A DNA stretch of 64,000 nucleotides from contig OX460916.1 of assembly GCA_949788275.1 (NCBI GenBank), positions 2,480,001 to 2,544,000 of the forward strand, written 5' to 3'. The notes below the pieces were generated by a model, which saw nothing but the letters and a program-made list of their open reading frames with translations, did no database searches and was not told the origin of the DNA. This DNA is from Weeksellaceae bacterium. Its GTDB lineage: Bacteria; Bacteroidota; Bacteroidia; Flavobacteriales; Weeksellaceae. Below, one piece after another: positions 55,178 to 63,590 of this stretch. Numbering within the stretch: position 1 is the stretch's first letter; every line of letters starts with the position of its first letter. The translations under genes and the position numbers were made by a program.

Positions 55178-55762
55178 ATGAAAAAAATTGTGGTCATCAA
55201 TGGTCATCCCGATCCGAAAAGTTTTAATAAAGCCCTTGCTGACTCCTATAGGGATGCCGCCTTAGACATGGGGATTGAAGTACGCTCCATTGCCCTTGGT
55301 GAATTGGATTTTAATCCGAATTTAAACGCTGGCTATCGCGAACGAATGGAACTAGAGCCTGATTTAATAAAGGCCTTAGATGATTTGGAATGGAGTGATC
55401 ACCAGGTTTGGATTCACCCCATGTGGTGGCTGGGCATGCCCGCGGTTATGAAAGGATTTTTTGATCGCGCTTTTTTACCTGGAATTGTTTTTAAAACCAA
55501 TGTAGACGGTGTACGGGAAGGATTATTACACGGGAAGAGTGCACGAATTATTACAACGGCTGGGGATGTATCCCATGAGGTTTATGAACAGGTCTATGCA
55601 TCAAGTGGACTAGTTCAATTGCAAAAAGGAATTTTGGAATATTGTGGTATTTCTCCCATTGAGAACACGTTTATTGGACCAATGGAGGGATTGGATGAAA
55701 ATGATCGGAAGAAGTGGTTGGTAAAAATGAAACAATTGGTTGCATTGGATGTGGTGAGTTGA
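55178..55762 (+). CDS. NAD(P)H dehydrogenase (quinone), flavodoxin fold
   Basis: 194 aa. VVINGHPDPKSFNKALADSY (4-23) binds FMN/FAD phosphate, and HPMWWLGMPAVMKGFFDRAFLPG (in parts, about 78-100) is the family signature (MdaB/KefF/NQO type). Two-electron quinone reductase. Thirty-four nt after the MDR gene, so the same transcript. Confidence 0.92.
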   Translation: MKKIVVINGHPDPKSFNKALADSYRDAALDMGIEVRSIALGELDFNPNLNAGYRERMELEPDLIKALDDLEWSDHQVWIHPMWWLGMPAVMKGFFDRAFLPGIVFKTNVDGVREGLLHGKSARIITTAGDVSHEVYEQVYASSGLVQLQKGILEYCGISPIENTFIGPMEGLDENDRKKWLVKMKQLVALDVVS

Positions 55763-55941
55763 TTTTTGAGTTCAAATCTATTTTAGTGCTTAGAACAGCT
55801 ATTTAAAAAAACGCTGATTTTCATCAGCGGGTCTCATGACCTACCCAGAAGCCGATCATAAAACACTTAATCACCTTGTCTATCAACAAAATAAAAAAGA
55901 CCGTATGGTGATAAATCATTCTTTTTATACAATAAAGCTTT

Positions 55942-55949
55942 TACCTTCG
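55942..55949 (+). promoter_or_regulatory. Probable -7 box deciding the MORN-like gene start
   Basis: TACCTTCG (one mismatch to TAnnTTTG) lies 18 nt before ATG 55968, supporting that ATG over the in-frame ATG at 55836. Confidence 0.4.
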
Positions 55950-55967
55950 GTAGATAAAACCTATCCG

Positions 55968-57113
55968 ATGAAATTACGTGTTGATTTTTTAAAACCTATG
56001 CTGCTTTTGGGTTTTACTTTTTTCTCTCTCTCTTTATGGGCAAAACAGGATACGATTGTTGTTAATACTTATAACTATACGCTTTATGACCATTGGGATA
56101 AGCCCAAATCATTGCATAAAAAAGATCGACCAAATGAGGTCCTCAATGGACAGTTTAAGGTATTAAAAACGAATAGTTGGCATGAAGATCTTTTTATCAA
56201 AGATAATTTGGTGGAAGGCAAGAATTACATATACTACATCAATCGGTGTATAGAAGAGCGCAATTATGCGAAGGGGGAATTGGATGGAAAACAATTTACG
56301 TATTATGATCGCAGCAAACAACCTTATAAAGTAGCGACCTATAAAAATGGTTATTTAGTCAACGCTTCTTTTTCCTATTATGAAGATGGAAGTGTTTGGT
56401 CTATGACGCCTTATAAAGACGGAAAAAAGGATGGGGTGTATTATTCGTATTACCACAACAGACAAATAGAACGATCGGGGGCTTATAAAGAGGATAAGAA
56501 AGTGGGGAAATGGGTTGAATATTATAAAAATAAACATTTAAAAAGCGTCGAGCGATACACCCAAACAGGATCATTCATTTTTGAACAAACGTATTATCCT
56601 TCTGGTAGAAAGAACCTAACAAAACATTTAGATAACCGCATTTATGTGGGAACCTATGAACGATTTTATGATGATGGTCAATTGGTCTTTTCCTTCCATT
56701 ATAAGGATGGATTCAAACGCGGAAAACAACTCGAGATAGGGCGCTATAATTCAAGTGATCAAAACAATATCGATCAATACCAAATCAACAACCGGGGGCA
56801 ACTGCATGGTGTTTATCTAAAACGCATTCAGCTAAACAAGGTTATTTTGGTGAAAGGTCACTTTAAAAATGGATTGAGAACGGGAAAATGGATGCATTAT
56901 ACACCAGATGGAAAAGTTTTTCGAAAGGAAGTGTATAAAAATGGAAAACGATTGTTCCTAACCGATACCCCCATAGAACATACTGACGTACAAGATCCAC
57001 CTCAGCATATCGCTTATGATGAGAATTTCCACTATACTATTCCAAATGAAAATCCTCATCCAAACGAAAAGCAACTTGTAGAGGAAATGCCTTTTTTCCT
57101 GTTTGGGGAATAA
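55968..57113 (+). CDS. Secreted MORN-like repeat protein
   Basis: 381 aa from ATG 55968, which starts a signal peptide (MLLLGFTFFSLSLWAK); the frame opens at 55836, but the upstream 44 codons have no function visible. About nine MORN-type repeats follow (GELDGKQFTYYDRS, KDGKKDGVYYSYYHNRQ, EDKKVGKWVEYYKNK, KNGLRTGKWMHYTPDGK). Bacteroidota annotate such proteins as YwqK-family antitoxins, which the signal peptide argues against here. Envelope or surface protein of unknown role. Confidence 0.8.
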   Translation: MKLRVDFLKPMLLLGFTFFSLSLWAKQDTIVVNTYNYTLYDHWDKPKSLHKKDRPNEVLNGQFKVLKTNSWHEDLFIKDNLVEGKNYIYYINRCIEERNYAKGELDGKQFTYYDRSKQPYKVATYKNGYLVNASFSYYEDGSVWSMTPYKDGKKDGVYYSYYHNRQIERSGAYKEDKKVGKWVEYYKNKHLKSVERYTQTGSFIFEQTYYPSGRKNLTKHLDNRIYVGTYERFYDDGQLVFSFHYKDGFKRGKQLEIGRYNSSDQNNIDQYQINNRGQLHGVYLKRIQLNKVILVKGHFKNGLRTGKWMHYTPDGKVFRKEVYKNGKRLFLTDTPIEHTDVQDPPQHIAYDENFHYTIPNENPHPNEKQLVEEMPFFLFGE

Positions 57114-57389
57114 CAACATTGCTATTGGTTGGGTAGAGGTACTGAGATTTTGACGTTAGACTTCAGTTAAAATTAGGGGGCTTAAAAGTAATTCGTCATT
57201 CGCTATAACCACAGCGATGTCCGATCTTACATAATTGAGCCTTATATTTATTCAAATGGCTATTTTTCAGTAAAAGACCTAATCCTGCTTGTTTTTTCGA
57301 CCATTTTTTAAATTTCCACAAACCGAAATGGAATTAAAACAGGATGACCATTATCGGTCATCTATTCTCTAATTCGCTATTTTTAAATT
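57114..57389. other. Spacer before the interrupted repeat
   Basis: No gene. One hairpin GATGACC/GGTCATC (about 57344-57363) without a T-run; probably a weak terminator for the MORN-like gene. Confidence 0.4.
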
Positions 57390-57414
57390 AAGCGAAGCGT
57401 TTTGCGGCAGGGAT
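57390..57414 (-). repeat. Dispersed structured repeat, copy R5, left part (cut by the IS110 element)
   Basis: AAGCGAAGCGTTTTGCGGCA followed by GGGAT is identical to the start of copy R2 (9531-9555) and is broken off at the AT core (57413-57414). Confidence 0.88.
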
Positions 57415-57485
57415 TTCTATGGTTTCACCAAATTAAAAATGTTTTTTTTTTACGTTTAATGCTAGTTTGATCTTTTTCTCTTTTA

Positions 57486-58529
57486 TTAACAATGAATAGC
57501 CATTTCATTTTGCATTAATTTCGTGCTATATTTATAATCTTTGTCATAAAACCGATTATCTCTAATACATGCAAATACTCTCAATATTAACTTGTTACGA
57601 ATAGCATTAATGACCGACATTTTATTTTTTCCTTCTTCCGTTTTTCGTAAATAATATTCACGTAAATTCCCTTCACTCCGTATACAAGACATGGCTGCCA
57701 TATGCAAAAGTGTTTTCATCTGGTGGTTAGCCATTTTAGAAACTTTTGCCTTACTACTTACACTGCTCCCTGACGTATAGCTAAAAGGAACTACTCCTGC
57801 GTAACATGCAAATTTTTTAGCTTCCAAAAAAGCTGAAAACTCGTTCGTCATCATAATCATATTAGCTGCAGTTACGGGTCCCATTCCGACAACAGAGTTA
57901 ATAATTTTATATTGATTGAACATTTTTTCGTCCGACTTTATCAATCGGTCTATTTCCCGCTCAATACGTTTCAGATCAGTCTCCAGTCCATTCAATGTGT
58001 TTTCACACAGTGATTTAAGTAGAGCAAGATCTTCCTCGTTTTTATATTCTTTTTCACCTAAAGCTCCTGATAATTGTTTCTTTAAACTAACCAATTGCTT
58101 ACGTCTATTAATCAGTTCCTTTAACGTCTTAACTAGTGCTCGTGGTTCTTGATAAGCTTTATAATCATCCTTATTTTTATAGGCAAATTGAGCTATTCGT
58201 TGAGCATCTACTTTATCGTTTTTACCCCGTTTTAAACCTTGTGATTTTTTGATATGGTTTCCGTTTTCAAGCCATAAATTAAGGTTCAATAACTGAGCAC
58301 TATTGATTAAAAATTGAGTATAAACTCCTGTAAATTCAGCACAGACAATGCTCTGACTTAAATCTACACCTCTCTTATTTAGGGACTTAAAAAAGGTCTT
58401 AAGACTGGTCGGAGTATTATTGATTTGCTCATGAAATAAAAACGAATTCTGTTTATAAATAGCAATATCTAACGTTTTTTTAGAGATATCAATACCAATG
58501 TAATGCGTTACTTTTTCTATATTTGTCAT
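57486..58529 (-). CDS. IS110-family transposase/recombinase
   Basis: 347 aa. RuvC-like DEDD catalytic domain: D14 in IGIDISKK, E65 in CAEFTGVY, D105/D108 in KNDKVDA; coiled-coil linker (about 130-205, NRRKQLVSLKKQL...LKRIEREIDRLI); C-terminal Tnp domain with VVGMGPVTAA (213-222) and the serine-rich stretch YTSGSSVSSKAKVSK (251-265) where the recombination serine is expected. Full length with no frame breaks. It joins donor and target DNA under guidance of a bridge RNA. Confidence 0.95.
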   Translation of the reverse strand: MTNIEKVTHYIGIDISKKTLDIAIYKQNSFLFHEQINNTPTSLKTFFKSLNKRGVDLSQSIVCAEFTGVYTQFLINSAQLLNLNLWLENGNHIKKSQGLKRGKNDKVDAQRIAQFAYKNKDDYKAYQEPRALVKTLKELINRRKQLVSLKKQLSGALGEKEYKNEEDLALLKSLCENTLNGLETDLKRIEREIDRLIKSDEKMFNQYKIINSVVGMGPVTAANMIMMTNEFSAFLEAKKFACYAGVVPFSYTSGSSVSSKAKVSKMANHQMKTLLHMAAMSCIRSEGNLREYYLRKTEEGKNKMSVINAIRNKLILRVFACIRDNRFYDKDYKYSTKLMQNEMAIHC

Positions 58530-58559
58530 ATCTTTTATGATTAAGATTACATTTTAAAC

Positions 58560-58724
58560 ACTTTCAATTCTCTGATAATAGGTCTTTCCTAAATTTCTAT
58601 TTGAAGCTTGTTTAAAAAACTAGTAAAGGATTAAATCCCTGCATAAGTCTTAAAACTTGGATAGAAGCTAAAAGCGCCTTTACTAGTTGTAATCTTGATT
58701 AAACAATACTCTAATTTATTAATC
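58560..58724 (-). ncRNA. IS110 bridge RNA (target-binding and donor-binding loops)
   Basis: Read on the minus strand: a 5' stem GATTAA/TTAATC; then an 11-bp stem ACTAGTAAAGG/CCTTTACTAGT (plus-strand 58619-58629 and 58677-58687) enclosing GCTTCTATCC (58668-58659) and GCAGGGAT (58642-58635), separated by an AAGT/ACTT mini-hairpin. These are the two halves of the occupied target GCTTCT-AT-CCCTGC. A second loop holds ATAGAAAT (58600-58593), matching the IS end CCATAGAA-AT, around a TAGG/CCTA hairpin. Target loop before donor loop is the known IS110 order. The right donor guide is not clearly resolved. Confidence 0.82.
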
Positions 58725-58749
58725 TTTTTTATTTATACAAACCTAAGAG

Positions 58750-58832
58750 ATAGAAGCAATTGTTTGAGCTTTTTGGTGGAGTGAAACGGAACGAAAAGCG
58801 AGTGCGGATAGCCCGGCGCGCAGCGGCCGCCC
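58750..58832 (-). repeat. Dispersed structured repeat, copy R5, right part
   Basis: Continues copy R5 after the IS: AT-AGAAGCAATTGTTTGAGC, then a segment near-identical to R4 (38765-38847), ending in GCCCGGCGCGCAGCGGCCGCCC (in parts). Confidence 0.88.
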
Positions 58833-58924
58833 AACGAAGATTATTTATCATAGGATAAATCGTTTGTTGTTTGTTCTTGATAATTTTGTGGTGTTTATTT
58901 TTCTATTTAAAACAAGGCTAAATT

Positions 58925-60112
58925 ATGTCAATTCAAACAGCGGGTCACCCTACTTTAGGTAAAATAATTCCTTTAAAAACGCGTATTCGATTAATAACGA
59001 TATGGGCCATTGTGGCTATTTTCTATGGTTTTGGCGATTCATTTTTAGGAGATTCCATGACTTCTGGAATAGCGATTATGGTATTTATCGCTTTATTAGC
59101 CACTATTGTTGGCGCTGCTTTTGGCGTAGTTGAAGAGGCCGATGAATTAGCGCATAAATTAGGGGAACCTTATGGGACGTTAATTTTAACCTTATCGATT
59201 GTTTCCATTGAGGTAATTTTAATTTCGGCTGTGATGTTAGGTCCTGGGGAGTTTCCGACGATTGGGAAAGATTCGATTTTTTCCGTGATGATGATTATAA
59301 TGAACCTGGTTATTGGTTTATGTATTTTGTTAGGTGGTTTAAAATATGGTGAACAGGAATATAATGCGCAAGGCACCATGTCGTATTTGGGTATGATTAT
59401 TATGTTGGGCGGCCTTTCGATGTTACTGCCTAATTTCATTGAAGGTAGTGGTGGTGGAATGTTCACAACCGTACAGGCCATTACGCTTTCTGGATTTATT
59501 CTGATTTTATATGGTTTGTTTTTGAGTTTTCAAATGACAACTTATCGCCATTTATACATACAGCCCAAGCAGGGATTTATGGAAATTCCGTTTCTGGAGA
59601 GGTATGGAATAGCTGAGCCTGAAGATGAACCTGGAAACGATCAATCTGGGAATGGTCGATTTGAAATGATTACGCGTTCTGTTGTATTAATTGCGACTAT
59701 TCTACCCATTGTGCTTCTTTCCCATCACATGGCCACCGTGGTTGATTATGGCATTAAGGCCGCTGATTTACCGCCTTTATTGGGTGGAGTTTTGATTGCG
59801 ACAATCGTCTTTACACCCGAATCGATGACGGCTGTAAAAGCGGCTTTGAATAACGAATTTCAAAGGGCGATTAATCTTTGTCACGGCGCCTTTGTGTCGA
59901 CAGTTGGTTTAACGGTTCCAGCCGTATTGATTATTGGTTTAATTTCTGGAAAGGAGGTCTTATTTGGATTAACTTCTACCGAAACGATTTTATTTGTGAT
60001 TACCCTATTACTAAGTTTAATGACTTTCCTTGGAAAGCGAACAACTCCTTTTATAGGCATTATGCATTTCGTTTTATTTGCTGTTTTTATTATGCTGATA
60101 TTTAATCCTTAA
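58925..60112 (+). CDS. chaA: Calcium/proton antiporter (ChaA type)
   Basis: 395 aa, about 11 membrane segments. CaCA-family alpha repeats: GVVEEADELAHKLGEPYGTLILTLSIVSIEV (in parts, about 67-97) with acidic residues in the membrane, and VFTPESMTAVKAALNNEFQRAINLCHGAFVSTVGLTVPAVLIIGL (in parts, about 297-340). Exports Ca2+ (or Na+/K+) across the inner membrane using the proton gradient. Monocistronic. Confidence 0.9.
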   Translation: MSIQTAGHPTLGKIIPLKTRIRLITIWAIVAIFYGFGDSFLGDSMTSGIAIMVFIALLATIVGAAFGVVEEADELAHKLGEPYGTLILTLSIVSIEVILISAVMLGPGEFPTIGKDSIFSVMMIIMNLVIGLCILLGGLKYGEQEYNAQGTMSYLGMIIMLGGLSMLLPNFIEGSGGGMFTTVQAITLSGFILILYGLFLSFQMTTYRHLYIQPKQGFMEIPFLERYGIAEPEDEPGNDQSGNGRFEMITRSVVLIATILPIVLLSHHMATVVDYGIKAADLPPLLGGVLIATIVFTPESMTAVKAALNNEFQRAINLCHGAFVSTVGLTVPAVLIIGLISGKEVLFGLTSTETILFVITLLLSLMTFLGKRTTPFIGIMHFVLFAVFIMLIFNP

Positions 60113-60293
60113 TTTCTTTTAGCCATAACTCGCTTGTTATAGACATTCTAAACTGGAATATTTTTTAATAAACAATCGAGTTGAAAAGGGATCGCTAAAA
60201 ACCAAATTGTGTAATAGGATGGCGTTTTTTAAATTTACTAACGATGTTCCATCATTTTTTGTATATATTTAACACCATCTAAAACACTATTTC

Positions 60294-61718
60294 GTGCAAA
60301 ACAACCAAGAAGATAATAACTCTACACAGCTTCAACGCGGATTAAGCAATCGCCATATACAATTAATTGCCTTAGGCGGTTCCATTGGAACAGGTTTATT
60401 TCTAGGTATCGGCTCGGCGGCTGTATTGGCAGGTCCATCTGTCATTTTAGGCTATGCCATTGCTGGAATAATCGCTTTTTTTATTATGCGTCAGTTGGGT
60501 GAAATGGTGGTTGAAGAACCTGTATCGGGTAGTTTTAGTCATTTCGCTTATAAATATTGGGGTCCATTTGCGGGATTTGCTTCGGGTTGGAACTACTGGA
60601 TTTTATATATTCTGGTGAGTATGGCTGAGCTAACAGCAATTGGTGTATATGTTCAGTTTTGGTGGGAGGATATCCCTTTATGGGTATCGAGTTTATTCTT
60701 TTTTATTGTGATTAATATTTTAAATTTTGCTTCGGTAAAAGTATATGGTGAAGCAGAGTTTTGGTTTTCAATTATCAAAGTGGCTGCGATTGTTGCTATG
60801 ATTTTGTTTGGAAGCTATTTATTATTCAGTGGAACAGGTGGTGAACAAGCCAGTATACATAACTTATACAACGATGGCGGATTTTTTCCGAAAGGTTTTT
60901 TTAGCAAAGGAGCTGATGGAAATTTTCAAGGATTACTCGCCGCCATGGCACTTATTATGTTCTCTTTTGGGGGACTGGAATTAATTGGTATAACGGCCGC
61001 TGAAGCTGAAAATCCAGAAAAAAATATACCAAAAGCCACGAATCAAGTCATCTACCGAATTTTAATTTTTTACGTAGGTGCATTGGTTATTCTTTTTGCT
61101 TTATCACCTTGGCAACAGATTACGACGGATAGCAGTCCGTTTGTAATGGTTTTTCAGAATTTAGAAGGTATGGAGTTTGAGCTGTTTGGGAATAAAGTGT
61201 ATTTCACTAGCCTGATTGCGAACGCCCTAAATTTAATTGTATTAACTGCTGCTTTATCGGTTTACAACAGTAGTGTGTACAGTAATTCGCGCATGTTATA
61301 CGGTTTAGCAAAACAAGGCAATGCCCCGAAGTTTTTAAATAAATTAAATAAACAGGCAGTCCCTGTGAATGCTATTTTAATTTCTTCTTGTTTTGCCGCG
61401 ATCTGTATCTTAATTAATAAAATTATTCCTGAGGATGCGTTTAAAGTTTTACTTTCCTTGGTTGTATCGACCTTAATTATTAACTGGGTGATGATTTCGT
61501 ATACCCATTTAAAATTTAGACAAGCGAAGGATCAAGAGGCAACAAAGACCAAGTTTCCTTCATTGCTCTATCCGATTAGTAACTACATCTGTTTGGTGTT
61601 TTTATTGGCCATTTTAGTGATTATGTGGATTACCAATATGAAATTATCTGTGGAGTTAATACCAATTTGGTTAGGGATTCTCTTTATAGGTTATAAAGTT
61701 TTTAAAACAAAAAAATAA
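60294..61718 (+). CDS. Amino-acid permease (APC superfamily, AAT family)
   Basis: 474 aa from GTG 60294; no ATG occurs before the conserved region, so GTG is taken as start. About 12 membrane segments. RGLSNRHIQLIALGGSIGTGLFLGIGSAAVLAGPSVILGYAIAG (in parts, 15-58) is the AAT-family N-terminus, with EMVVEEPVSGSFSHFA and FSFGGLELIGITAAEAENPEKNIPKA following. Proton-coupled uptake of an amino acid; which one cannot be told. Confidence 0.92.
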   Translation: MQNNQEDNNSTQLQRGLSNRHIQLIALGGSIGTGLFLGIGSAAVLAGPSVILGYAIAGIIAFFIMRQLGEMVVEEPVSGSFSHFAYKYWGPFAGFASGWNYWILYILVSMAELTAIGVYVQFWWEDIPLWVSSLFFFIVINILNFASVKVYGEAEFWFSIIKVAAIVAMILFGSYLLFSGTGGEQASIHNLYNDGGFFPKGFFSKGADGNFQGLLAAMALIMFSFGGLELIGITAAEAENPEKNIPKATNQVIYRILIFYVGALVILFALSPWQQITTDSSPFVMVFQNLEGMEFELFGNKVYFTSLIANALNLIVLTAALSVYNSSVYSNSRMLYGLAKQGNAPKFLNKLNKQAVPVNAILISSCFAAICILINKIIPEDAFKVLLSLVVSTLIINWVMISYTHLKFRQAKDQEATKTKFPSLLYPISNYICLVFLLAILVIMWITNMKLSVELIPIWLGILFIGYKVFKTKK

Positions 61719-61723
61719 ATATA

Positions 61724-61747
61724 AAGTGCTCACTAGAGCACTTTTTT
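61724..61747 (+). terminator. Terminator of the permease gene
   Basis: AAGTGCTC/GAGCACTT (8 bp, ACTA loop) followed by six Ts. Confidence 0.85.
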
Positions 61748-61759
61748 CATTTGGTATTT

Positions 61760-61767
61760 TACCTTTG
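61760..61767 (+). promoter_or_regulatory. -7 box of the TonB receptor gene
   Basis: TACCTTTG, 23 nt before ATG 61791. The spacer from the terminator to the ATG is only 43 nt. Confidence 0.55.
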
Positions 61768-61790
61768 CCTTTTATTGGGTTATTAATGGT

Positions 61791-63587
61791 ATGAAAAACT
61801 ACGGGTTTTTATTTTTAGTATTAGGCATTTACCTCTCTGCACAAGACACGATTCCTTTGGGCCAAGTTGTTGTTGGCGATACGTATTTGCACAAACACAA
61901 CGCATCCCAGTCGAAGTTGGTTATTAGCGATACCACATTGATTCGTTATCCGACGACTTTAACGACTTTATTAGCCTTTGAATCGCCTATTTATTTTAAA
62001 GAGAATGGTCGTGGTATGGTTTCTTCACCTTCATTTAGAGGAACTACGGCATCGCAAACGGCTGTGATTTGGAATGGAATTAACATCAATTCGAATATCA
62101 ATGGGCAGGTAGATTTTAATACGCTATTGGCATCCGCACAAGATCGGGTGACTATTCGCCCAGGAGGTGGAAGCATAGGCTATGGGACTGGAGCCATTGG
62201 TGGAAGTATTCACTTGGAAAACACATTGAATTATAAGCCCGTAACAGCCCATGAAGTAAACCTAGGTTATGGTAGTTTCGATACGTGGCGAACGGGCTAT
62301 CAGTATCGATTTGGAAATGGGAAATGGGCCTCGAATGTATCCTTTGAACGAAATCAATCGGCCAATGATTATGCGATTAATAAACACATTCAGAAAAATA
62401 AAAATGGAAAATATTATTTGAATGCTGCGAATGCAAATGCGGGGTATAAATTAAGTCCTTACCATGAAATTCGTTTGTATTCTGCCTTTAATTGGGGAAG
62501 TCGAGAGCTTAGCCTAATTGGGGAATATGAAACGCCCACCAAGTACGATCAACAAGATCTTAAGGTAATGACGGAGTGGATTTATCAGAAGAAGGGTTGG
62601 CAATCTGAATTGAAATTGGCTTATCTCGAAGAGGAAACGAAGTATTTCTCGATGATTTACAATAGCAACTACGACCTACTGAATGTAAAAAATCTTATTG
62701 CCAATTACTATTTGCGTAAGAAAATAAGCCCAAATCTTGAACTATCTGCTTTGGCTGAATTTATTCGAAATGAAGGCCGTGGAACCAATCTGGAGCAAAG
62801 CGACCGACAATCGACTAATTTTGCCTTCATTGCTCAACACCAATTAAGCGATTATCTTAAATATGAAGCCAGTGTTCGACAAAACTTTTCGACTATTTAT
62901 AACCAGCCCTTGGTCTATTCGCTGGGTATTAATTACCAACCCACGCCATGGTATCAGTTAAGGGCATCCCATTCTAAAAATTACCGAATACCGACCTTTA
63001 ATGATCTCTATTGGCAAACGGTAGGCAATAAAGACCTTAAGCCCGAATTGGCTTACCAATTTGAAGTTGGAAATGATATTATCTTTAAAGACTTTAGGGC
63101 ACAGACAAATGTATTCTACAACGCTATTAACGATATGATTATTTGGTCGCCAACCGAAGGAAGTTTTTGGAAACCGACGAATGAAGCGAAGGTTAAAACC
63201 TACGGCTTTGAATTAATGATGGACTATAGTTGGCGAAATTTTCAATTAAAAGGTCATTATTCTTATACCGAAGCAAAAAATAAAGCCACGAACGATTATT
63301 TAATTTATACCCCAAAACACAGGGCAACTTTTGGCTTAAATTATGCCTACAACCAATGGAATATTTGGTTACAGAACCAATGGAATGGTCGTGTATACAC
63401 CCAAAGCTCTAACCAGAAAAGCTTAAAAGGCTATAGTGTTAGTAACTTAGGTGTAAGTTATCAGCCCACTAAAATAATTTTAATGAGCGGCCAGGTAAAT
63501 AACCTTTTTAATCAGGTATACGAAAGCGTTGAAGATCGCTGGCAACCACGCTTACATTATATGTTAAACCTCAATATCAAATTATAA
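61791..63587 (+). CDS. TonB-dependent outer-membrane receptor, BtuB-like
   Basis: 598 aa, short like BtuB (about 600). Signal peptide 1-17. Plug domain (about 30-145) with SPSFRGTTASQTAVIWNGININSNINGQVDFNTL and VTIRPGGGSIGYGTGAIGGSIHLEN (in parts), then a barrel with NYRIPTFNDLYWQTVGNKDLKPELAYQFEVG (in parts) and a C-terminal LNLNIKL strand. A YncE-like lipoprotein follows 3 nt later, as in Bacteroidota cobalamin (BtuB-BtuG) loci; a haem or siderophore substrate cannot be excluded. Confidence 0.88.
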   Translation: MKNYGFLFLVLGIYLSAQDTIPLGQVVVGDTYLHKHNASQSKLVISDTTLIRYPTTLTTLLAFESPIYFKENGRGMVSSPSFRGTTASQTAVIWNGININSNINGQVDFNTLLASAQDRVTIRPGGGSIGYGTGAIGGSIHLENTLNYKPVTAHEVNLGYGSFDTWRTGYQYRFGNGKWASNVSFERNQSANDYAINKHIQKNKNGKYYLNAANANAGYKLSPYHEIRLYSAFNWGSRELSLIGEYETPTKYDQQDLKVMTEWIYQKKGWQSELKLAYLEEETKYFSMIYNSNYDLLNVKNLIANYYLRKKISPNLELSALAEFIRNEGRGTNLEQSDRQSTNFAFIAQHQLSDYLKYEASVRQNFSTIYNQPLVYSLGINYQPTPWYQLRASHSKNYRIPTFNDLYWQTVGNKDLKPELAYQFEVGNDIIFKDFRAQTNVFYNAINDMIIWSPTEGSFWKPTNEAKVKTYGFELMMDYSWRNFQLKGHYSYTEAKNKATNDYLIYTPKHRATFGLNYAYNQWNIWLQNQWNGRVYTQSSNQKSLKGYSVSNLGVSYQPTKIILMSGQVNNLFNQVYESVEDRWQPRLHYMLNLNIKL

Positions 63588-63590
63588 TTC

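Larger units (their letters stand above)
57415..58749 (-). mobile_element. IS110-family insertion sequence
   Basis: One DEDD transposase gene on the minus strand, a short 3' end (57415-57485), and a 220-bp non-coding 5' end (58530-58749) that encodes the bridge RNA, the layout of the IS110 group. No terminal inverted repeats. Both junctions are defined by comparison with the uninterrupted copy R4: ...GGCAGGG-AT on the left, AT-AGAAGC... on the right, so the element sits between two copies of the AT core (57413-57414 and 58750-58751). Looks intact and recent. Confidence 0.9.

Noticed and set aside
55836-55967. 44 extra N-terminal codons of the MORN-like gene
   Set aside because: They would bury the signal peptide, and a -7-like box lies between them and the ATG at 55968.
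58530-58749. Chance similarity between the IS non-coding end and its target
   Set aside because: Two separate 8-nt matches, in opposite sense, in the expected order, inside one loop closed by an 11-bp perfect stem, are not plausibly accidental.
61748-61790. Possible cobalamin riboswitch before the TonB receptor
   Set aside because: The spacer is only 43 nt after a terminator; a cobalamin riboswitch needs about 180 nt or more.
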